The position numbers and the translations under genes are program-made. The notes beneath the pieces are model-generated. The model worked only from the letters and a program-made list of their open reading frames with translations. It was not told the origin of the DNA and made no database searches. Below, in pieces: positions 55,220 to 64,000 of a stretch of DNA of 64,000 nt. Every line of letters begins with the position of its first letter. Position 1 is the stretch's first letter. Source of the stretch: an uncultured bacterium (GTDB lineage: Bacteria; Bacteroidota; Bacteroidia; Chitinophagales; Chitinophagaceae); NCBI GenBank assembly GCA_903826405.1, contig CAIKEH010000010.1:48997-112996 (forward strand), in the 5' to 3' direction.

Positions 55220-56581
55220 TCAATAACCTTCATTCTGTGTGAGGTTGGGGTTGACGATGATTTCCCTTTTGGGTATCGGGAATATCAGTTTGGGTGAATT
55301 ATAGTTCAGGCTGCCGATGGAGGCTTTGGTCCGCTTGATATCGTGCAGGTTGAAACCTTCAAAAGCAAGTTCCAGTTTCCGCTCATGCAGGATAATGTCC
55401 AAGGTCAGGTTAGCGTCTGCAATGGGTGTGAGATTGACTCTACGACGGATCAGGTTGATATCGTCTGCAGGATTTGCGCCCACGCTTCCGGAGGTACGGA
55501 AATTAGCTTCGGCGCGGATGAGGTACATTTCTGCCAGCCTGATGGTATGTATGTTGCCATATCGGTTGTCGAATTTTCCCGTGACATCACTTCCAGCGGC
55601 GTTGTAAAAAAGATTCAGCCTGTCATCACCCGCTTCATACAAGTCAAAATGTGCAGGCTTGATCTGTATGTCGCCACGTCCATATGGAGAAAAGTATCTC
55701 GAGAAAGCGTTTATTCCAGAACTTGTGTTCACCTGGATGGCGAAAACATCTTCTGTCGTATTGCCAACCGGCGCGGGGGGAAATACGATTGCAAATGCGT
55801 CGGCGTATTTATCTGTCAATGAAAGCCCGGCTGCACCGCCCAGGTTTATTGCCCGGTTTGCGGCATCTGCGGCTGCAGGGTAGTCCTCTTTTTGAAGGTA
55901 TACACGGGCCAGCATGGCGGCGGCTGCTGCTTTATTCGCAAAGAATCCATTGTCTAGTGGTAATTTCCCTTCAGCATCCTTGAGGTCGTTGATCACTTGA
56001 TCATATACTTCCTGAACACTATTCCTGCTTACTTTATCCGCTGCAGTGATACCCTTAGTTGGGTTCAGGATGATAGGTACTCCGGGGTTGCTTGATGGGG
56101 TGCCGTCGTTCCAGGATTTGGCAAAGAGGCGGACCAATTCAAAAAGAGAGGATGCGCGGATGAATTTTGCCTCACCCTCAATCCTGCCGGCATCACTTGC
56201 ATTCACGACGGAAAGGGCACCGAGAATGTTGTTTACATCGTTGATGGCTTTATAGGCATCCAGCCAGGTACCTGTGATGAATACATTATTGGTCGTGATA
56301 TCCTTGTTCTTGATCTGGGTCATATCCTGGAAGGTTCCAGTCCAGTTCAGCTCATTGTAATCGCCTAGCAATTCAGCTGTCACAGAGGACCCACCTCCGA
56401 ATAGATCCGCAGACCCCATATCATAATATGCTCCTACCAGGGCAACTTGTACATCGTCACTTGTTTTCAGTGCTTCCGCCTGGTCGATGCTTGATGTGGG
56501 CTGGGTATCCAGACTCTTGCTGCAGGCGATGGTAAAAAGAAGGGAGAATATGATCGTGCCCTTATATATGTATCTTTTCAT
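55220..56581 (-). CDS. SusD/RagB family nutrient-binding lipoprotein 3
   Basis: 453 residues; lipobox TIAC at about 17-20. Classical SusD arrangement: N-terminal SusD-like domain (SIDQAEALKTSDDVQVALVGAY, KFIRASSLFELVRLFAKSW) and C-terminal RagB part (HTIRLAEMYLIRAEANFRT, HERKLELAFEGFNLHDIKR, IFPIPKREIIVNPNLTQNEGY). Unlike SusD 1 and 2 it belongs to the larger SusD/RagB group rather than SusD-like_2. Starts 26 bases after SusC 3. Ligand not known. Confidence 0.92.
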   Translation of the reverse strand: MKRYIYKGTIIFSLLFTIACSKSLDTQPTSSIDQAEALKTSDDVQVALVGAYYDMGSADLFGGGSSVTAELLGDYNELNWTGTFQDMTQIKNKDITTNNVFITGTWLDAYKAINDVNNILGALSVVNASDAGRIEGEAKFIRASSLFELVRLFAKSWNDGTPSSNPGVPIILNPTKGITAADKVSRNSVQEVYDQVINDLKDAEGKLPLDNGFFANKAAAAAMLARVYLQKEDYPAAADAANRAINLGGAAGLSLTDKYADAFAIVFPPAPVGNTTEDVFAIQVNTSSGINAFSRYFSPYGRGDIQIKPAHFDLYEAGDDRLNLFYNAAGSDVTGKFDNRYGNIHTIRLAEMYLIRAEANFRTSGSVGANPADDINLIRRRVNLTPIADANLTLDIILHERKLELAFEGFNLHDIKRTKASIGSLNYNSPKLIFPIPKREIIVNPNLTQNEGY

Positions 56582-56607
56582 TTCAATTCTTTTTTATACA
56601 TGATGGA

Positions 56608-59600
56608 TTAAAGCCCGATGTTCAGTCCGAATACAATGGTCTTGGCCTGCGGTGCGGAATAAAAGTCCACGCCTTGATTGATATTGCTTGCCTGGTAGTC
56701 GGCATTCACTTCAGGGTCCCATCCTTTATATTTAGTGAAAGTCAGCAGGTTCTGGGCTCTCAGGTAGATCCTGAAACGTTGCATATGGATCTTGGTCAAC
56801 ACCGTTTTGGGCAGGTTATATCCGAATGTCAGGGATTTCAACCTCAAATACGAACCGTCTGAAATGTATCTGCTCGATGGATTCGTTCCATTGGCATAAA
56901 AGAGCCTTGGTTCCGGCACCATGGTTTTATCACCAGGTTTATCCCAAGCTTTCAACTGGTCGGTGGTCTGGTTATCGAAACCATTACTTCCGCTCGCACT
57001 CATGTATTGTCCCCCACTGTTATATATCTGGTTTCCGTACACTCCCTGAAAAAGGACATCCAGATCGAAGCTTCGATAGAAAATAGCGTTGTCGAAGCCA
57101 TAAATGAAATCCGGATTGGGTTTACCGATGACCACATCGGTGGCATCGTTGTAATTGTTCGTGGTGCTGCGATCGAGGCCACCACCGGGTTTTTCCGTAT
57201 TCTTATAATATATGGCATCACCATTTTGCGGGTCGGCTCCGGCGAACTCCTTGGCCACGAAGACGCCAAGTGGCTGTCCTTCCTTGGCTTTGTTGACATC
57301 GGAACCGAGTACCTGTCCATCCATACTGATGATCTTGTTCTTGTTGGCGGCGAAGTTCAATGATGAAGTCCAGCGAAAATACTTGCTACTGATATTCGTA
57401 CTGTTGATGGTGAATTCGATTCCTTTATTGCTCAGCTTTCCAACATTCTTGTATTGGGATGAAAATCCCGTTGTGCCGGGAACGTCCACATATAGCAGCA
57501 GGTCTGTTGTATTCCGCTGGTAGTAACTGAATTCGATGTTCAGTCTGTTATTGAAAAATCCGGATTCGAAACCGACATCAACTCCAGCTGTAGATTCCCA
57601 TCTTAGATCAGGGTTTGCTATCTGGCTGGGTATCTGACCGGCTTGACCACCATAGGCTCCATTGCCTGAGTATAAGCCTCGGGAAGCGAAGTCGGAAATA
57701 TTGTCGTTACCCGTTACCCCATAGCTGGCTTTCAACTTCAAGAAATTCAACCAGTTTACGGACTTCAGGAACGATTCCTCTGAAATCACCCAGCCAACTG
57801 CAGCGGCAGGAAAGAAGCCGTAACGATTGTTGGCGCCGAAACGGGAGGAACCATCGATCCTGCCACTCAGGGATACCAGGTAACGGTCATGTAACTTGTA
57901 ATTGGCTCTTGCGAAATAAGAGATCAATGTATTGCTTGTTGAGGATGAAGTGGCACCGGTCTTGGAAGCAGCGCTGCTCAGTTTCTTGTAGGCATCACTG
58001 GGGAATTGCTCGCCCCTAGCACCACTGAAGTCGAATTGCCGGGTCTGATAACTCATACCGGCAACGGCATCGATTGAATGAACTTCTGCGAAGATATTCC
58101 GATAATTGAAATAGTTGTTGGTATTGAGGTTGAGCACTGATGTGCTATAGTATAAACCTGAGCCATTAGGTACGCCAGAGTTCCTTGAGGTGAGCTGGCC
58201 CTGATAGCCTTCTTCTGTCTGGTTGAGTTGATCCATTCCGAACTCAGAGCGGAAGACCAATCCTTTGGTGATCGTGGCACTCAAGTAGGCATTGCCGAAT
58301 GTCCGGTTCACATTGGCATGGTAGTAGGCATTCAGCTTATTCAATAACGGATTGTAGTAGACCGGGTAATTGGAATTTGGCCTGCCGGTGAGTGTATCCT
58401 TCGCACCGCTTATCAAACCGGTACGTGGATCGATGAGTGGTGTATTTGGGGATAATGCAACGATCTGCAGAGGAGTGGAGAATGCATCATCATTTGAAAC
58501 CCGGAAGTTCTGAGATTTGGTGAAACTCAGGTTAACGCCTGCATTAAGCCATTTATTCACCTGATGGTCCACATTCAACCTGCCTGAATATCTTTTATAC
58601 TGGTTCCCTACGAGCATGCCTTTCTGGTCGAGGTACTGACCTGATGCAAAAAATCGGGTTTTATCGTTACCACCTGAAAGGTTAAGGTCGTATTGGCTGA
58701 TCGGTGCTTTTTGGAATGCCTGATCTTGCCAGTTGGTATTCACCTTTCCCGTTTTCCAATCATCATTTCCGGCTGAATATCGAGTCAATTTTCCGTTGAC
58801 ATAATTGGTATAGTCGTCTATGGCTGACTGCAAGTCAGGGTAATATCCATTTATGAAATCCTGATTCGCAGCACCTACGGCAGCTCTTTGTTGGTATTTT
58901 ACATAATCGGTTGTATTGAGAAATTCACGCTTCCCCGTGGGCGTTTGAGTACCTGTGAAAAATCCGAATTCGATCTTGGAGGTTCCGGCCTTTCCTTTCT
59001 TCGTGGTGATCAGCAGAACACCGTTGGAAGCACGAGATCCATAGATGGCAGCGGAAGATGCATCCTTGAGGATCTCGATCGATTCAATGTCGTTCATGTT
59101 GATGTCCGCTAAGGCGTTGGTTGCTGCGCCGTTGGAAGAAAGATTGTCTGATGTCACCGGAATGCCATCGAGAACTACCAGCGGCTCGTTACCAGCTGTA
59201 ATTGAGGAGTTGCCCCTGATACGTATATTGATGCCCTGACCTAATTTGCCGTTCTGTTGCTGGACAAGAACACCTGATGCCTTTCCCTGTAGGGCAGACT
59301 CGAAACTTGTCGAAGGGGTATTTGTGATGTCCTTTGCATTGACTTTGGCCACAGAGCCTACGATATCCTTTCTTCTGGCATTACCAAAGCCTACCACAAC
59401 CACTTCGTTCATGGACATGTCCGCCGGTTTCATACTGACAACCAGATCTTTTCCTGTGATCTGTACTTCCTGATCATTGAAGCCTACTGAGGAGAATGTA
59501 AGTGATTTGGCTGAACTGGCTAGTTTGATACTGAAGGTTCCATCCGTATTTGTCATGGTGGAATTGGAACTGCCCTTTGCCCGAATACTCACAGAAGGCA

Positions 59601-59712
59601 TGGGGGTTCCATCGCGAGAATCCATCACTTTACCGTTCAATATTCTATCCTGGCCCATTACGGACGAAGTCAGCAAAGTGATCAATAATAAAAGTAACCT
59701 TGATTTTCTCAT
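56608..59712 (-). CDS. SusC/RagA-type TonB-dependent outer-membrane transporter 3
   Basis: 1034 residues with a signal peptide (LLLLITLLTSSVMGQ). Carboxypeptidase-regulatory-like domain (LNGKVMDSRDGTPMPSVSIRAK), TonB box (NEVVVVGFGNARRKDIVGSV), plug (SIEILKDASSAAIYGSRASNG) and long barrel, ending KTIVFGLNIGL. Its plug signature (ILKDASSAAIYGSRA, with the KG linker ITTKKGKAG) is the commonest SusC type and differs from SusC 1 and 2. First gene of its minus-strand unit; a G-quadruplex motif lies about 155 bases upstream. Confidence 0.95.
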   Translation of the reverse strand: MRKSRLLLLLITLLTSSVMGQDRILNGKVMDSRDGTPMPSVSIRAKGSSNSTMTNTDGTFSIKLASSAKSLTFSSVGFNDQEVQITGKDLVVSMKPADMSMNEVVVVGFGNARRKDIVGSVAKVNAKDITNTPSTSFESALQGKASGVLVQQQNGKLGQGINIRIRGNSSITAGNEPLVVLDGIPVTSDNLSSNGAATNALADINMNDIESIEILKDASSAAIYGSRASNGVLLITTKKGKAGTSKIEFGFFTGTQTPTGKREFLNTTDYVKYQQRAAVGAANQDFINGYYPDLQSAIDDYTNYVNGKLTRYSAGNDDWKTGKVNTNWQDQAFQKAPISQYDLNLSGGNDKTRFFASGQYLDQKGMLVGNQYKRYSGRLNVDHQVNKWLNAGVNLSFTKSQNFRVSNDDAFSTPLQIVALSPNTPLIDPRTGLISGAKDTLTGRPNSNYPVYYNPLLNKLNAYYHANVNRTFGNAYLSATITKGLVFRSEFGMDQLNQTEEGYQGQLTSRNSGVPNGSGLYYSTSVLNLNTNNYFNYRNIFAEVHSIDAVAGMSYQTRQFDFSGARGEQFPSDAYKKLSSAASKTGATSSSTSNTLISYFARANYKLHDRYLVSLSGRIDGSSRFGANNRYGFFPAAAVGWVISEESFLKSVNWLNFLKLKASYGVTGNDNISDFASRGLYSGNGAYGGQAGQIPSQIANPDLRWESTAGVDVGFESGFFNNRLNIEFSYYQRNTTDLLLYVDVPGTTGFSSQYKNVGKLSNKGIEFTINSTNISSKYFRWTSSLNFAANKNKIISMDGQVLGSDVNKAKEGQPLGVFVAKEFAGADPQNGDAIYYKNTEKPGGGLDRSTTNNYNDATDVVIGKPNPDFIYGFDNAIFYRSFDLDVLFQGVYGNQIYNSGGQYMSASGSNGFDNQTTDQLKAWDKPGDKTMVPEPRLFYANGTNPSSRYISDGSYLRLKSLTFGYNLPKTVLTKIHMQRFRIYLRAQNLLTFTKYKGWDPEVNADYQASNINQGVDFYSAPQAKTIVFGLNIGL

Positions 59713-60078
59713 AACAAGTTTGGGTTTAAATGGATGATCAAGAATCTTGAATAATCTAATAAGATCAACTGCAGACGGTAGTGGTAGTAAGCTGGGTGTT
59801 AATAAGACAAATAGCCCAACCTTTTGTTCAAAAGTCTTGAATTATTTGTTAAGTATTTAAATAATTGGGGACAGGGGGTGGGCGGGGGTATATATATAAA
59901 ATCCGTATATGTATTTGTTTGTCTTCTTAAATTTCTAGAAGACATGCACCATTCAAAATGGCTCTGTAAAAGGATTCTTTTCTAAAACAGGTGGGGCGAA
60001 AAGGGGTTTGAGGCTACATTCAAGTCAAGTTGATAAGGCTAATTGGTAGTTGGCTTAAAATCCACCTTTGAAAGGAAA
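59713..60078. other. Intergenic region with G-quadruplex motif
   Basis: 366 bases, AT-rich apart from the G-rich tract at 59867-59888 (listed separately) and the alternating TA run next to it. Serves as promoter region for SusC 3 on the minus strand. No gene seen. Confidence 0.45.
59867..59888 (+). promoter_or_regulatory. Canonical G-quadruplex motif upstream of SusC 3
   Basis: Four G-runs of 4, 5, 3 and 5 bases separated by loops of 3, 1 and 1 bases (ACA, T, C), followed by an alternating TA stretch. This fits G3+N1-7 folding rules well. It lies on the plus strand, the template strand of SusC 3, about 155 bases before its start. Folding and any effect on expression are inference. Confidence 0.6.
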
Positions 60079-60792
60079 CTAAGGTGTCTTCCATTCCTGG
60101 GAAAAATTTGAAAGTTGTCTGAAGAAATATTCTTCCAAACGTTGTTTTCCAATGGTTCTATATTCCTTCCATTCTTTTTCCAGAGGTAGATACACTTCCA
60201 TGCTATCCTCTCCGGTGAACAACTTGTAATCCAGTTTGGGGTCTGCTAAATTGATGTAACCTGGATAGAAATAGCTCATGTCTCGAGTCCGCGCATGATC
60301 GATTTTCTTCAATATGAGAAATTTGCCCAGTGAATATTTGGCATATTCCGGGTCATAAAAATTCAAAATTCCCATTGCGGAGTCAGTTCCCTCGTCAAAG
60401 TATCCAACAGCGATCAGACGGCCGCCATCACGGACCTGGATCATTTTAGAATCGAATGGATGAAGATCTTTTCCATCCCCCAAAAATTCTAGACTGTTAT
60501 TTGACATGTCGAAATCTATCTTACTGCGATAGAGTTTGAACAGTCTTTCCGTTTCTTCATTGATCTCGGCTTCCAGGACTTTCACTTGAAAGTGTCTGTT
60601 GATCTGAAGAATCTTGGCCAAGGAGCGGGTAGTGATCATTTTCCCCAACACGGTCCTGAGCCAGAATACCGGAGATATCCTTCCCGTGGTGAACATCCTT
60701 TGGTTCATTCGATAAAATCCAAGAGCAAGTAATTCATCCAGATATGCTCCTTTATATCCATCGGGGCCGGGATCAATATAGGTTTCGTCCAT
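60079..60792 (-). CDS. Arginyl/leucyl-tRNA-protein transferase-like protein (GNAT fold)
   Basis: 237 residues. The C-terminal half has the ATE/Bpt family pattern: LIAVGYFDEGTDSAMGILNF, YDPEYAKYSLGKFLILKKID, SYFYPGYINLADPKLDYK. The N-terminal half keeps the LDELLALGFYRMNQRMFTT framework, but the cysteine-rich site of true arginyltransferases is replaced (region around ISPVFWLRTVL). It may transfer an amino acid or acyl group to a protein N-terminus by N-degron-like chemistry, or be a diverged enzyme with another donor. Similar stand-alone forms occur in Bacteroidota. A likely -7 element lies 86 bases upstream. Confidence 0.68.
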   Translation of the reverse strand: MDETYIDPGPDGYKGAYLDELLALGFYRMNQRMFTTGRISPVFWLRTVLGKMITTRSLAKILQINRHFQVKVLEAEINEETERLFKLYRSKIDFDMSNNSLEFLGDGKDLHPFDSKMIQVRDGGRLIAVGYFDEGTDSAMGILNFYDPEYAKYSLGKFLILKKIDHARTRDMSYFYPGYINLADPKLDYKLFTGEDSMEVYLPLEKEWKEYRTIGKQRLEEYFFRQLSNFSQEWKTP

Positions 60793-60877
60793 CTCGGTGA
60801 TTATTCTATCGAAGCATTTACTTTACGGAATGCTCACTGGTTAGAGATACTGATTGTGATGGGATGAGGTCAATGAT

Positions 60878-60885
60878 CAAATATA
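60878..60885 (-). promoter_or_regulatory. Possible promoter of the ATE-like gene
   Basis: On the minus strand the bases read TATATTTG, matching the Bacteroidota -7 element TAnnTTTG, with TTTA 18 bases upstream (60907-60904) near the -33 consensus TTTG. It lies 86 bases before the ATG at 60792. One mismatch in the -33 box makes this a moderate call. Confidence 0.38.
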
Positions 60886-60944
60886 TCTCGTATGCATTTC
60901 GAGTAAATATATCATATCTGGAATAGAAATTCTCGCTTTGGGAT

Positions 60945-61703
60945 TTATAATTCAGCTAAAATGGAATCCCAGAGGGTATGTCTGGCCTCCAAAGTTTTAG
61001 TGACTGCAGCAATGGCTTCTTCCCATTTTACAGGGTCGTCGCCACAAAGTTCCATGGTCATTCTTCTGGCCATTTCTGAATGATGTCCCCCATCAACTTC
61101 TATATGTCGTTGAATATAATAATGCAGGATATCCAACCTGTCGGGGAATTTCTGTTTTAGTTCATCGATCAGCCTGAGGAACATATCCGGTATGAGGTCC
61201 TCCCGACCAAATGTGAACACGGCTGCAATGGCATGGATCTTTCCCGTAGAAATGGTGTCAAAGGTGGATCTCATGAAATGGCTTGCTCCCTTAGGGATCT
61301 GTTCGGAACTTATGGCCGCTACCAAAGGGTTACCGTTTTGCAAGGCTTTAATGAATGAGGAGATCGGTCCTGTATCAGCATCGGCTTGTTCCATTGCCCG
61401 AATGTATAGTTCGAAATGACTCGTCCTGTTCCCGTTTTCGTCCACATCGCTTTCCTCGCCAGTGACAATCTCGTTGATCAGATAGCGTGTTTCCGGATTT
61501 CCCACCGGAAGCCAGGGCGATCCTACACAGGTTAATGACGATTGAAGTGTTTTGAGGAGTGACATGAAATCCCAAACGGCAAAAACATGCCTTTCCATGA
61601 AGATCCTGATCCCTTCTATATCCTTGATCGAACTGTAAACGGGGTGATCGACCAGCAATTTTCTTTGATGCGACACCGCATGTTCCATTTCCCTTATAGC
61701 CAT
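60945..61703 (-). CDS. DUF3050 (heme-oxygenase-fold) protein
   Basis: 252 residues from the ATG at 61703. A longer frame up to 61838 would add 45 residues with no family match, so the later start is preferred. Family signatures: HQRKLLVDHPVYSSIKDIEG, the strongly conserved MERHVFAVWDFMSLLKTLQ, SHFELYIRAMEQADADTGP, and HIEVDGGHHSEMA near the C-terminus. The all-helical fold is related to heme oxygenase and TENA proteins; histidines and acidic residues may bind a metal. Substrate and pathway are unknown. It stands between the penicillin-acylase-like gene and the ATE-like gene, all on the minus strand, with no close operon spacing. Confidence 0.85.
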   Translation of the reverse strand: MAIREMEHAVSHQRKLLVDHPVYSSIKDIEGIRIFMERHVFAVWDFMSLLKTLQSSLTCVGSPWLPVGNPETRYLINEIVTGEESDVDENGNRTSHFELYIRAMEQADADTGPISSFIKALQNGNPLVAAISSEQIPKGASHFMRSTFDTISTGKIHAIAAVFTFGREDLIPDMFLRLIDELKQKFPDRLDILHYYIQRHIEVDGGHHSEMARRMTMELCGDDPVKWEEAIAAVTKTLEARHTLWDSILAEL

Positions 61704-61862
61704 GTTCGAACCTATTTTGGGCAGCAAAGGTATTTGGCCGGGATTCTTTTGGAGATTTTGTTGAACGGGTTCGTTTTTTTCGAGATCAGGTATCAAACAT
61801 GACTTGACCCTTCTATGTGAATGATCAATTAAAAACATTTTTCAAAACGAGGTCCAACCCGT

Positions 61863-63926
61863 TCAATTTTTTGATATAACTATTTTGTCTCCGGGATGGT
61901 AAATGCTTACGGCATCAGACATAACCCTTTTCTTGTCCAGTGTCATGGGTTTCGTCTGTTGCTGCATGAACAAGTCCATCTGGTCTGTGAAGTGAAGGGA
62001 TTTTGGATCATGGGAGGATCCATAACAGTTCACTGTTTCCATGATCGGGAGTTCATTTTTAGGGAATCTGACCAATTCTATATAGGATTCCCCTGCCATG
62101 ACTTTCAACATGCCATTCAACCCCGTTTCCGTATACATGGCAGTGATCACATCGGGTATCCCCCAGATGGGCAAAGATTTTTCTCCCCGACTGAGTTGCT
62201 GGAGTTCACCGAGTTTTATACCGGTCTTTCCAAAGTACCTCAACTCATGTTCCTTGGCATACCTGAATGCCGATAAAGCCTGTTCACCCGTGAGTGTTCC
62301 GGAATGCATATGCAAAACATCAGTGATGTAGGCCAGAAGCAATCTGAACACGGCGGCTCCTCGACTTTCTTGGTCGGATGACCGGTCCCAGGTCCTGTAA
62401 TCATCAATGACAGATTTTAAAACGGTGTCCTGGCCTCCTGATACCTGCAAGAATGCATCTATATTAATTGGGTACCAGAGTTTGGAAGGAAGATGACCGT
62501 CGTACTTGATTTTTTTGAAACGAGCGTAATCCAATTTCTCTGTCTCTGCCATGAGTTCAGCGAAGCGGGCGCTTCTGTTGTTATGAAAGGTTTCGTACCC
62601 GCTTGTCCAGTCGTATTCTTTCCCGTTTATGTTTTGTGTGGGTGCCGTAGCCAGAAAGGGAGAGTGGTTGGTATTATATAGATATCCCGATGCGGGATTG
62701 ATATATTGGGGAAGATCGGTTATCGGGTGAAAATCAGTCCACAGTGTCCGCGAGGTGTTGCCCGGCAAAATCCCTTTCCAATCATATGTACTGTCCTTGT
62801 CCCGCAAGGGCATTTTTCCTCCGGATATATAAAATATCGTGTCCCATCTGTCTGCATAAACGACATTGAACATGGGAAGTCCCTGCATGGAAAGCGCTTT
62901 ATAGAATTCGCTGAAGTTACTTGCCTTGCCCATGCGCCACCATTGTTCCATGGCCGTTATACTTTGATTCGCAGTGAGCCGGATGGCGAAGAATCCTTTT
63001 GGTGTTTGCACTGTTGCTCCATACCGACTCCAGTACACATTCTTGATTATGTTTATGGGTATGCCTTTCACCTGCAGTTTTACCTTTCTTTTTTCCAATG
63101 CGATCCATTGGCCATCGAAAAGATACTGCAGGGATTTCTCCTTCATCTGTAACTGGTATACATCGATTTTATCCATGTTGTTCACCGTATGCGCCCATCC
63201 CAGATTTTCATTGACCCCATGTAAGATGCAAAGTCCTCCCGGGAATAATCCTCCGAGGATGTTCATCCCTTCGTCGCTCATGACATGCGCTTCGTACCAA
63301 GCAACAGGACCATCGAGAGGTTGGTGGGAGTTGATGGCCAGAAATGCTTCACCAGTACTTGTCCGGGAAGGGTGTATGGCGAATGCATTGGACCCATTGG
63401 GCAAAGGTTCTGGAAGTGACCTGTATTCGCCTTTCAGCAATTTGGGCAGCAGCTCATCCATCCCGCTGATGATACAAAGCGAAAATGTTGCAGCGGCCAG
63501 ATAATCCTTGACTGAGGCAGGAAAGGCTTTTTTCAACAATACTTTTTCCGGGTTTGCCGCGGCAAATTCATTCAACCCTTGAACATAAGCTTCGGCTACC
63601 TTCAGGAATTCAGGGGAAAGGGTTCCGATTTTCTCTTCAACGATATCACGACATCTCAGTAATTCCACGACGTAATCCACCTCTGCTCCCTTTTTTCCCA
63701 GAACCCTTCCGAGCATTTTTTTTCCGCTGAGCAGCACGTACTGTATATTGGTGAAATCATCTTCTGCATGGGCCCAGGCAAGTCCAAAGGCAGCATCCGC
63801 ATCGGTTTTGCCTAGTATATGCGGCACTCCCCAATGATCACGGGCAATGGTGACGTTCATGGGGTTGACCTGTGCGCTGGACATCAAAGCAAAGAAGAGC
63901 AGTGATGTAAAAAGTGCTATTCTCAT
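61863..63926 (-). CDS. Penicillin acylase/AHL acylase family Ntn hydrolase
   Basis: 687 residues with a signal peptide (IALFTSLLFFALMSSAQ). Standard self-processing Ntn acylase layout: an alpha chain of about 20-178, then the cleavage site and N-terminal nucleophile Ser179 in LPNGSNAFAIHPSR, and the beta chain with AINSHQPLDGPVAWYEAHV, the HTVNNMDKIDVYQLQ region and NPASGYLYNTNHSPF. Expected to hydrolyse amides with acyl side chains, either beta-lactam or long-chain N-acyl homoserine lactone or other N-acyl amines. Exported to the periplasm. The gene runs nearly to the end of the window on the minus strand; its start at 63926 is normal. Confidence 0.9.
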   Translation of the reverse strand: MRIALFTSLLFFALMSSAQVNPMNVTIARDHWGVPHILGKTDADAAFGLAWAHAEDDFTNIQYVLLSGKKMLGRVLGKKGAEVDYVVELLRCRDIVEEKIGTLSPEFLKVAEAYVQGLNEFAAANPEKVLLKKAFPASVKDYLAAATFSLCIISGMDELLPKLLKGEYRSLPEPLPNGSNAFAIHPSRTSTGEAFLAINSHQPLDGPVAWYEAHVMSDEGMNILGGLFPGGLCILHGVNENLGWAHTVNNMDKIDVYQLQMKEKSLQYLFDGQWIALEKRKVKLQVKGIPINIIKNVYWSRYGATVQTPKGFFAIRLTANQSITAMEQWWRMGKASNFSEFYKALSMQGLPMFNVVYADRWDTIFYISGGKMPLRDKDSTYDWKGILPGNTSRTLWTDFHPITDLPQYINPASGYLYNTNHSPFLATAPTQNINGKEYDWTSGYETFHNNRSARFAELMAETEKLDYARFKKIKYDGHLPSKLWYPINIDAFLQVSGGQDTVLKSVIDDYRTWDRSSDQESRGAAVFRLLLAYITDVLHMHSGTLTGEQALSAFRYAKEHELRYFGKTGIKLGELQQLSRGEKSLPIWGIPDVITAMYTETGLNGMLKVMAGESYIELVRFPKNELPIMETVNCYGSSHDPKSLHFTDQMDLFMQQQTKPMTLDKKRVMSDAVSIYHPGDKIVISKN

Positions 63927-64000
63927 GACTTCGGTTCTTTTTGTGTTTCAGGTATAAATCTATGGTTTATCCATTCAAGTGAGTTTTGACACCTATTGTC

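Overview
The window comes from a Bacteroidota chromosome, most likely Chitinophagaceae or a close relative. The evidence is three SusC/SusD outer-membrane pairs (two with the SusD-like_2 type of lipoprotein), a type IX secretion (CHU_C) sorting domain, a PorP/SprF remnant, a DUF6799 fragment, many Sec, lipoprotein and Tat-like leaders, and the lack of clear Shine-Dalgarno sequences. The lineage call is inference from family content. No rRNA, tRNA, CRISPR array, transposase or integrase was found.

Layout. 1-6000: DUF6799 fragment, DUF336 heme-binding-like protein, a large three-part secreted phosphodiesterase/propeller/phosphoesterase, and a T9SS-sorted protein that has lost its signal peptide. 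6231-13420 (minus): a tight four-gene operon of planctomycete-type genes (DUF1549/DUF1553 cytochrome lipoprotein, DUF1501, beta-propeller, DUF2231-cytochrome-LRR). 13647-17349 (minus): SIMPL protein, membrane adenylate cyclase, and a decayed PorP/SprF gene.

18099-52886 is the most interesting part: a long carbohydrate or glycoconjugate catabolic region. It contains two sialidase-fold proteins, a ceramidase-like protein, a SusC/SusD pair, two aldolases of the dihydrodipicolinate synthase/N-acetylneuraminate lyase (DHDPS/NAL) fold, a YhcH/YiaL protein, a Gfo/Idh/MocA oxidoreductase, and an unassigned propeller plus alpha-barrel protein. It also contains a five-gene operon (HUMPS-type decarboxylase, MDR dehydrogenase, SDR, xylose-isomerase-like TIM barrel, SMP-30 lactonase), then a second SusC/SusD pair with a VCBS/ASPIC protein, a GATase1-like protein, a divergent GH20, a NagX-like membrane protein and a sugar MFS transporter.

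53084-59712 (minus): SusC/SusD plus an S9 peptidase, with terminators after SusD and after the peptidase and a G-quadruplex motif upstream. 60079-63926 (minus): arginyltransferase-like protein, DUF3050 protein, and an Ntn-type penicillin/AHL acylase.

How the genes may work together (inference). SusC/SusD pairs import oligosaccharide or glycoconjugate fragments. Surface and periplasmic enzymes (sialidase-like, GH20, ceramidase-like) trim them. A sugar acid or 2-keto sugar acid is then cleaved and oxidised. One DHDPS/NAL-fold aldolase and its YhcH neighbour carry export leaders, while the second aldolase paralog does not, so a split periplasmic/cytosolic pathway is possible. Both aldolases replace the family GTTGE carboxylate-binding motif with CLSSE, and the MDR dehydrogenase has lost all four structural-zinc cysteines. 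The canonical partners NanE, NanK, NagA, NagB and any sigma factor, anti-sigma factor or hybrid two-component regulator are absent from the window.
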